This document shows, piece by piece, positions 56,728-64,000 of a stretch of DNA of 64,000 nt. Numbering within the stretch: position 1 is the first letter of the stretch; every line of letters begins with the position of its first letter. The translations under genes were made by a program, and so were the position numbers. Origin of the DNA: Alopecurus myosuroides (Eukaryota > Streptophyta > Magnoliopsida > Poales > Poaceae); contig CM054057.1 of assembly GCA_028641055.1 (NCBI GenBank), forward strand, positions 722,139,931 through 722,203,930. Direction: 5' to 3'. The notes below the pieces were generated by a model. It saw only the letters and a program-made list of their open reading frames with translations, had not been told where the DNA came from and searched no databases.

Positions 56728-56970
56728 CTAAGCTAACATGAAATAGACTACAAGCACGGCGACGATGGTGAGCAAGAACTGTAGCTTGATGGAGGTCTTC
56801 ATCTTGTTCTTCTGTTTTGACTGGTGGTCCCTCCACTTCGCAACCGCCTCGTGTCTAGTCTCGTATCCTTTATAGCAGTTGCCGCTGAACTTGTCCACCT
56901 GTGCTTTACAGTCCTTCCACTCGTCATAGACTCCTGGAACCCGACCCTCGAACATCATGTAGTACGTCAT
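56728..56970 (-). CDS. RNase H1 N-terminal (PF01693-type) small protein with C-terminal membrane segment
   Basis: 80 residues from ATG 56970. Residues 1-45 (YYMMFEGRVPGVYDEWKDCK, QVDKFSGNCYKGYETRHEAV) match the small RNase H1 N-terminal fold that binds RNA-DNA hybrids or double-stranded RNA in eukaryotic RNases H1. The catalytic RNase H domain is absent. Residues about 61-79 (KLQFLLTIVAVLVVYFML) form a strongly hydrophobic single membrane segment. It lies downstream of the En/Spm-type gene on the same strand, within the outer CACTA, and could be a separate gene or a captured exon. No disruption seen. Role unknown. Confidence 0.65.
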   Translation of the reverse strand: MTYYMMFEGRVPGVYDEWKDCKAQVDKFSGNCYKGYETRHEAVAKWRDHQSKQKNKMKTSIKLQFLLTIVAVLVVYFMLA

Positions 56971-57333
56971 CTATATAGATAGACACAAAGCATATTAGTA
57001 AGTAATGCAAAAAACAACTAAGGCATATATGTTCACCAAAAACAACTAAGGAAACAAAAATAAACATCAAAGATATACAACATCGATATCACACAAGTTC
57101 AAGCTAACTAAGCATAAAGCTAGGCCTAAGTTTAGAGCTAATTAAGCAAATTTTGTTAAACAAACTAATAGTAGCTAGGCACACCTCGATCAGTGAGACC
57201 TCTTCCGCAGCGGGAGCAAGGTGAGCGGCGCCTGAAACGGCTTATATAAGTCTTTTCGTCATCCACGACCTACGATCAGCATGTCGCTCTACGCGTTCCT
57301 GGATATCCCTCTGGCATAACCCTATGGGATTGT
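56971..57333 (-). other. Spacer between the two minus-strand CACTA genes
   Basis: No gene seen. AT-rich except 57185-57260, which on the minus strand contains a TATAAGCCG-like word (near 57248) that could serve the small downstream gene. Confidence 0.35.
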
Positions 57334-60300
57334 TTAAGGACCCCCTTTTTTGTTGACATCTTCAATGATTATCTCCGACAACTTGACTTTGATGCGATGA
57401 AAATCTTGCATAAGATCTTCCTGTGAGATTTCCCCCGCCATTTTGTTGGACCAGTCTCGGAGTTTAGAAGGATGATTCATATTATTTGCATCGCGGACAA
57501 TCCCTTTGAGGTGATGGAGGGCATAGAAGACCTCCATCGTGCTCCATGCCGGCTGCTTGATGCAGGGGAACTCAGTCACGTGCTTGAACCCGTATTTGCT
57601 AGTAGCCGGCCTGATACGTTCTTGTTTCTTTTCGAATGTGCCTCCATTTTGGGCGTAGCCATTGATAGCCTCATCGAGAACACCCCTTATTCTGGTGTAG
57701 TTTTTCCTCTTCGCCGTATTCGACGAGTCAAAGTACTAGGCAAATGACCACTTTGGGCATAGCACGATGAGTGTGCAGTATGTGTCCCTGCTCAACACAT
57801 GCAATTGAAACAAGGATAAGCAATGGATGAAATCTAGACAGAAAACATTAGCTTCGACGGTCGCGAGACTTACTCGGGAAAGACAGGCAAAAGAATGTCC
57901 CTCTTCTCACTATTTCTCAACATGAAGCTCTCGAGGTACTTCACTGCCTTGGTCCGTGTACTTGATCCTTCCTCCAGCTGGCTATCACGTATGTAGTAGG
58001 GATCCTCTACCACAACGTACGGGGGTAACTCTCGCTGGATCTGCAGCTGAGCATTGAGCGCGTAGGCGGACCAAGTTATAGTCCAGCCGTCTCGAGTGAA
58101 ACAGATTGAAGATATCCTCGTACGCTATGAAGAACAGTCCCGCGGGGTCTTCATGGACGAAGTCCGGGCCCTCTGGCACCTTGACCACGAACACCGGGTA
58201 ATTTGGACACTCGTCTTTAAGAAGGAGGCCCTCTAGCATCACGATAATGTTCTGCAAAGTGAGCATTGGTCCAGTTGCCCCGTGTATCTCGTCCGGACAC
58301 AGTATCGGTTGGGCAGCTTCATGCAAGCGGGTCAAGCCATCCTTAGGGGGTCGTACCACGGCGTCGGCCAAGATCTTACTAGGCTGGCCCTTTACCTTAG
58401 CAGGTCTCTTCCTAATCTTCTTGCTGGCGGTGGCCTGATCTGCTGCGGGAGCTGGGGGTACTGGTGGGGGTGCTGCTGGGGGTGCTCGGAGCGACCCTAC
58501 AACTGTCTTATGCAGTGTGCCAGGGATGAATACTGTACCCTGCTGGAAGGTCAAGCGCTGCGTGATTTCAGCACGCCTAGGTTGATCGTCGTGACTGCGG
58601 AAGGCTTCATCGTCACGATCCATAGCAGGCATGTACTTATCTTCGCCGAAGCCCGTGTTGAGGTAGGCATTGATGTCGACATTGTCATCGTAATGATAGT
58701 CATCGACACCGGCTCCAGCAAGCCCTATGTCCACGTCCTTGGGTGGTGACGGCGGCCGTGATGCCGGCGGTTGAGGCACAACTGCCTTTGATGATCTTTT
58801 GGCCGGTCGTTCCGGCATTTTTCCCAACAACACTTGGTGCCTTGTGGTGGTGGCAACGACCGCCGGTTCCTTCTGGGTGGTGGTGGCGACGACTACGGCC
58901 GTTTCATTCTGAGGGGCGAAGTCCTTGGGTACTGTCTGGAGGCCTCTTTGCTTCATGGGCCGGACGATCTTATTGGGCGGGGCCATAGGGGATGTGGCAC
59001 CGATGTTGCGCTTGATCACAAGACCCCCCCCCCCAAGACGAATCTAGCTCTTCGGCCATTTCATCACCCAAGTCGTGCAGTCTCCAAGTACCAAGTTGTC
59101 CTCCTCTTCGCAGCCTGGAGATTGAAAGGGGGGGAGGACGTCGCGATACTCCGACACTACATTGGCCAACTTCACCTTCATCACGTTCTTGTCCATTTGA
59201 GATTGGTGCATAGTGCGTTCCCTGGGTTGTATAATAGTGCCGGTAGCAACATCCACCAATTATCTGCCGGGCACCACACGATGCAGGAGTACGCAAGGTT
59301 CGTCCTGTTGGGCAACATATCAGGCATCATGAGATGGAAGTCATCTTAAGAAGGCGTAGTTAGATCACGACTAACTAATTAGTTACCTTGGTGATGGCGT
59401 CGAGCTCGGCGGGTGTCGAGACAAGGGCGACGGTGCCGGCGGGCGGCCCATCATTCTTCGGCATTGCTGCGGAAGGGGGCGCCAATGCGACCAGAAGGAG
59501 CGGCGTATGGGGGGTCACCTGTTGCGGCGGCACTTGCTGGTTCATGCTTGAGTTGCTGCCGACGAAGGTGGGCAGATGGATCGGTCCAATTTGACCCCCC
59601 GCATTCCAAGCAGCTATCCCCTCCATCAGCCCAGCGGGGATGACTTCCTTGAGCCTCTCATCCACTAATTTATTGAGCGTGTCGGGGTCCACCTCTCCGC
59701 TCTCAAGTTTCTTCTCTAGAACCGCCATCTTCTTCTTCAGCTCCTCGACCTCCTCTTTATCCTTAGTCGATGTCGTCTTCCTCTTCTTTCTCGACGACTT
59801 GGCATCCGATGCGTAGTACTCTGCTACCTTCATGTTTAGCCCAAAGCCGGAGATACGGCCAGCTGATGTCGGCGGGGCATCCAACGGCCTTTTCTTGTAT
59901 GCGTTCGTCGCCCTGTTGAAAGGCGTGTCCCACCGATCCGTCGACCCTTCGGACGAGTGGCCAGATTTCCGCAACTCCCTCTCCTTCGAACAAAAGGAAA
60001 TAAAGGTGAGCCCATTTGGCTTCATTATCTAATTATTAGATCAATGCAATATACATGTACTTGAGATATATGTTTCCTTACCAAATGTTTCTCGAATTCC
60101 TTCACGTCTTGGTCTTTTGTCACGAATTCTCCCGTCTTTCAGTCTAAGAAGTACAGGGACTGGACAAAGTTCCTAACCTGTATATCCGTGATTTTGTGCC
60201 AGGGGTTATCTTTTCCGAGACGTTCCATCTCGCGGTCCTCCTTCTCGTAAACAGGTTGTTTTCCTCGGTAACTACCGCTTCCGCAATGTTGGACCCCTAT

Positions 60301-61005
60301 GTTTTGCTCCCGCATATCCTGCCCCCATTTTGTCCATTTTTTACACTCCTCGGTGTTCATGTACGCCTTCATTATGTCGAAATCTTCTTTCACGAGCGTC
60401 GGGTCTTTGCCACTGATCTCCTCCTAGCTTTTAACTTTCGCAATCTTCTTCACCCGGGATTTCCAGCTGCTCAAGGCGGTGCTCATCTTCGTGATGGCTA
60501 AAGAGTCCACCTTTTTGTTGAACGGCTCCGGGAACGTGTATCGCCGGTGAAGCTTCTTCAGGAGGATTTCGACCAAAGCCGCGTTGTGGCTGCTTCTAAG
60601 GTCCGTCGTGTTGATCGACATGCTTTCCCGCACGATGCACCCTAGTTGCATGCCGTACCCTGAGGCAACCGCTCGAGGCGCCAATGGTAGGCCACTTGGC
60701 GAGACCTCGGTGATTGTATCAGTGACGTTGGCGAGCACTTGCGGCGTACGATCCTTCCTTGGCGCCCGAGGCTTCTTCTTCTTCTCATCGGTCGTCGGGG
60801 CGGCGTCGCCGCTACCACCAGCTGCCGTGCGGTCAGTGCCGCCACCATCGGTGCTGTCATCAACCTCTTCCTCCAAGTACCCCCAATCAACAGCAGCGTC
60901 ATCCTCCCGGACCTCTTCCTCAATGCCGGTTGCAGCGTGGGCATCCCAGCCCTCTTCCTCGGCACCGGCTTCGGGCATGGACCCGTGCTTGGAAGTGTCC
61001 GACAT
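57334..61005 (-). pseudogene. CACTA En/Spm-type protein with DUF8039-like and Ulp1-like protease regions, decayed
   Basis: From ATG 61005: an acidic head, a Lys/Arg patch (EKKKKPRAPRKDRTPQV), then SGLPLAPRAVASGYGMQLGC and KLHRRYTFPEPFNKKVDSLA, the plant En/Spm transposon-protein signature. The frame continues through stops at 60424 and 60139. An exon near 59997-59386 holds a coiled coil (EEVEELKKKMAVLEKKLESG). An exon from 59304 carries VDVATGTIIQPRERTMHQSQ (DUF8039-like) with stops near 59260 and 59044. From 59019 on: a Pro-rich linker, then VKVPEGPDFVHEDPAGLFFI, a frameshift near 58063 and VVVEDPYYIRDSQLEEGSST. After an intron (57873-57788) comes a Ulp1-type end with YFDS and FPCIKQPAWSTMEVFYALHH. 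A TAG lies at 57736-57738, and Tyr stands where the catalytic His is expected. Ends 57334. Confidence 0.75.
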
Positions 61006-61501
61006 GTTTCTGTAATAACATTCAAATGATCAGAGGAGCAGAATTCTCAAAGTGAGCTTTCTGTTGGGGGGAGGGGGATTGTTTTCACCTTTATTCTATT
61101 TGGTATTCAAAATTTAACCCTAGGGTGCTATAGGTTTACTTATTGATTTCCTATCTTATCTTAGCATCACTTGATTCAAATCTGAGTTTTTGAGTTGGAT
61201 TTCAAATTATTCAATTTAAATTGAAATTCAATTTAAATTTCATTCTTCAGAAACTCTTATCACAATTAAAATTTAAGAAATAAAATTTGCAAGGGGACTG
61301 ATTTGGATACAAATCACATTTTTTTTTCATTTATCATGATTCTGATACAAAAGAAATATTACATTTGAGATATTAAATGAAAAAAAATTACAATTTTTTT
61401 TTTAAGAAAATCTATTAAGTCTAAAACCTGATCAATACTTGGTACAATTACCTGATCAACACTTGGTACATTAGAGTTCACAAAGTACAATTACTAGTAA
61501 C

Positions 61502-61537
61502 AGAAGCTAGATTGCAAATAAAAAGACAAGTATGCAA
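61502..61537. repeat. 36-bp direct repeat, first copy (second at 62037-62072)
   Basis: AGAAGCTAGATTGCAAATAA, AAAGACAAGTATGCAA is identical at both places, about 535 bases apart. Confidence 0.85.
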
Positions 61538-63345
61538 ATAAAAAGTATTTGTTTCGTATATACACCTAGCTGAGCTGAGCTCTGGGGTTGTCTGCACACA
61601 CAAGAGTTTACTCTGACGGATGATCGGTTTACCGATCCCCACACGCTACAAATCCCAAGTGCTTACTCCATGCTTATGTTACTTAATCATTTGCTCGGTC
61701 AAGTACAGACGGCCATGTATGCATGCATGGGAACTTGCTCAAGGAAATCAGACCAGTTCACGCCCAATCATCCTCCTGTAACCGCATATACTCCTCCTAG
61801 TACTACCATTCATGGTGATTACTACTCCATTTTCAAAGAAAATAAGTAAGTTTGAACATATCAGTAGTACTACCAGTACGGCATAACCCCTCTCCTAGTT
61901 GCGGGCTCTCGGTTTGAACATAAAGTTTCCTTATATGGTCCCGCTCAGATTTCTTTAACTAATCAGTATTCAGTACTACTTCTCATAATCAGCTTCAGTT
62001 TCCAAAATGGTGCTGGAATGCTGTGTCCACATAAAAAGAAGCTAGATTGCAAATAAAAAGACAAGTATGCAAGTACTGGATAAGCTACTGGATAATTATT
62101 TCTACCATATCACTAACACATACTCTGTGTTAGAAAAGCTACTGGAGTAGTACAAAAGGGACAGTGATAGGAAAGGTATCTTATTGCAAAGCTTCACAAG
62201 GAAGCATTCTTGCTCATATTTTGTGCTACTACTATACTAATTGAGCAACAGATCATTTAAATTCTCAAGCTTTGAAGGAAGTAGTGCAGATACAGGAGAC
62301 ATTTTATTCTTTCTTCCTTGTGTTATAAAATGGGAAAATGTGGGTAGGTGGTACTGTTTATATTGCTTCGTTTCAGATTATATCATGCCTGCTAAGTGGA
62401 AATATCTATTATGTAATGTTCCTTTATCCCTCTTCTTAGAATGAAGGGTTGGTTTAAAGCCTACTTTCGCTTTACTGAAACTACTAACTGTGGACTACAA
62501 AAGTCCAGTTTACCATGACGGCCTGCAATTTAAAATAAGTATTGGACAAGTTACAATATAAGCATATACATACAGATTTCTGTTCTTTGGACCTTTCTGA
62601 ACTTTATTAGTTCAGACACCAATTGGCAGGTCATTTCCATGCATGGTTGTTGGACTTTCAAGCGCCTCTAGTTTATTGGCTCACGTGAACAGATTGTCCC
62701 GTCAATCTTATGATGGCAACTCACGTAGCTCTTGTCTATTCCAGGGGGAACCGAACCACCAAATTGGTGAAGAGTCTGCATTTTTTTCTGGTTTACTTAA
62801 GCTTATTAGTGTCTGATGTGTCAGGCAGTTATTACTGCTCCAATTCATTACTATCAGTACTGACACCTACGTATTCACTCTTACCACTGCTGCATTTCAA
62901 GTTCGAAATTTGAATTCCAAGGATGTGGTGTGAGTTAGCAACAAAAGAGAGATCAAGTTCTTTATTGGTACTAGACTACTGGATCATTTTGCTACAAACG
63001 GTAGCTTGAGTCCTTTAGGGAATTACATCTTTAGATCCAATACCGGTACGATTATACCTTAAGATTGCTATTAGGTAATACATGCACATCCCATATTGTG
63101 TAAATCAAAATAAGGTATTTTACATTGTTTAGAAGACTGCTCATCTTTTGGAAAACAGAGGATCATGGCAGTACCAACTAGTGCTCAGAGCTCAGATTCC
63201 TATAAATAATCCAGAATTCTAAAGTAACAACTTTGCTAGCTTAGTGTCAATAGCTAAACATTAAAGAAAGCTAAAAAGGAGAAACACAACAACAGTCAGA
63301 AATGAAAGCAAAAGGAAACACTGTAGCTAGTTCGACGAAAAATTT

Positions 63346-63422
63346 CGGCATGACCTTTGCTAAAAAAGGCCATGCCGGAGTGCCAGAAATTTGCCGGAAC
63401 GGAAATGAATCGACGTTCCGGC
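63346..63422. repeat. Two adjacent hairpins
   Basis: Arms CGGCATGACCTTT (63346-63358) and AAAGGCCATGCCG (63365-63377) pair at 12 of 13 bases. Arms GCCGGAACG (63393-63401) and CGTTCCGGC (63414-63422) pair perfectly over a 12-base loop. Confidence 0.8.
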
Positions 63423-63700
63423 GAAACATTGGCAACTCTCAATGTGCACCTGCACAAAAACCATCCCCAATCCCCTCAATCTACTGCCTTATTCAGAAAT
63501 GGAAGATAGCATGAGCACAGTAGGCTGCCCTCTTAGCCTAGCCATGTTTGGACCAGGTTCACATTGCATTCCAGGGTTCACAGGTTACTTCACAGCTTTG
63601 GAACCAGACAAATTACTTCACAGCTGCACTATGGCAAACAATAATGAACCAGAAAAAGCATTTTTAGCTATTTACATTGGAAGCAAGTTTGCAGGTTTAT

Positions 63701-64000
63701 AAGTATTGTTTTTTTTTGAACAAAGAGAGGGGTCAAAGACCCCTAGAGCTGCATGTCATAACACGTGGTGGGACAAATTACAACCAGGCCCTTTACATTT
63801 CTTGCCCTGTAGATCTGGAAATTCGAAAAAAGACCTGGCACTTTTACAAAGAAGACCCTGGAACTAAAGGTAAAAAGCAATCGAGTCCCGAGTCCACTCC
63901 ACCACCTCACCGCCGGCGACCTCCAAGCGAGAAGAACCGAGGTCGGAGCCCATCTTGCTCGAATCTCTCCCAGACCGGCGCAGGAAGCAAGCCACCAGCA
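63701..64000 (-). other. Possible retrotransposon 3' tail and GC-rich flank
   Basis: On the minus strand the segment ends CTCTCTTTGTTCAAAAAAAA near 63711, preceded by GTTGTAATTTGTCCC, the look of a LINE 3' end with poly-A. No protein is recognised in 63712-64000, so the assignment is weak. Confidence 0.3.

Larger units (their letters stand above)
53630..61100 (-). mobile_element. Outer CACTA element, left end in window, right end not seen
   Basis: The left terminus CACTA (53630-53634) resumes at 56226 as GTACAGATTGCC after the inner insertion. A subterminal array of TGTGGCGCACC-type motifs follows (56241-56460), then minus-strand genes: an RNase H1 N-like protein and an En/Spm-type protein with Ulp1-like end. 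The DDE transposase (TnpD type) and the right terminus are not in the window, so the right limit given is only the end of the recognised gene region. Confidence 0.7.
61101..63700. other. Unassigned sequence, no gene recognised
   Basis: Mixed AT-rich DNA without recognisable protein or transposon ends. It contains a palindromic AATTCAATTTAAATTGAA-type stretch near 61210-61240, a repeated CCTGATCAA.ACTTGGTACA (61429 and 61451), a 36-base direct repeat (61502-61537 and 62037-62072) and two hairpins at 63346-63422. Short open frames here look fortuitous. It may be intron or flank of the CACTA element, or unique DNA. Confidence 0.4.

Noticed and set aside
57985..59019. Independent host gene with Pro-rich protein
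   Set aside because: Its N-terminal stretch is continuous in frame context with the En/Spm-type exons upstream, and its C-terminal part is the Ulp1-like region of the same CACTA gene.
1..64000. CRISPR arrays, operons, bacterial promoters or ribosome binding sites
   Set aside because: The sequence is clearly plant nuclear DNA. Direct repeats found are minisatellites or transposon subterminal arrays.

Overview
The window reads as intergenic DNA of a large grass genome, most likely Triticeae (wheat, barley, rye or Aegilops type). That host is an inference from the kinds of repeats present: Athila-type LTR elements with a tRNA-Asp primer site, CACTA elements with AGTCCCGGTT-type ends, Stowaway MITEs and L1-type LINEs. 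I see no convincing ordinary host gene. Almost everything is transposable-element DNA, much of it nested, and target-site duplications (TSDs) let most of the insertion order be read from sequence.

Left part (1-7876). The 3' end of a Ty3/gypsy element of Tat type carries an apparently intact four-exon antisense gene (exons between 1977 and 1) and a 3' LTR at 2666-3541. Next come a decayed DNA-transposon gene (3775-4756), repeat-rich sequence ending in a possible CACTA terminus (5723), a minus-strand LTR-like promoter region (about 5727-7501) and a truncated LTR fragment (7502-7876).

Middle (7877-38090). A minus-strand Athila-type element (here 'F') has its LTR split by two later insertions. 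The first is element A (10328-23982, plus strand, TSD CTTCT). A itself holds a related solo LTR (18286-22390, TSD TTGGC), which in turn holds a 5'-truncated LINE (18502-21232). The second is element D (24371-37666, minus strand, TSD TGGAG), whose right LTR holds element E (30030-36611, TSD TGCAG). A keeps broken gag, protease and ATHILA-ORF remnants. D and E keep only gag-like or unassigned ORF remnants. None of the three shows recognisable reverse transcriptase or integrase of its own.

Right-middle (38091-49658). LINE remnants are interrupted at 39121 by what looks like a very long LTR (about 4.4 kb once the nested element is removed), ending at 48295 before an initiator-Met-type primer site. 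Within it sits element G (42210-46979), which carries a 321-bp Helitron (44519-44839).

Right part (49659-64000). A hAT MITE, a broken PIF/Harbinger transposase, nested MITEs and a LINE 3' fragment lead into a CACTA element starting at 53630. A second CACTA (53635-56222) inserted only five bases inside its terminus. The inner element carries an intact two-exon DEDDy 3'-5' exonuclease gene and a stretch closely resembling part of 5S rRNA. The outer element carries, on the minus strand, a small RNase H1 N-terminal-like protein with a membrane segment and a decayed En/Spm-type protein gene with a Ulp1-like protease end. The last 3 kb hold no recognised gene.
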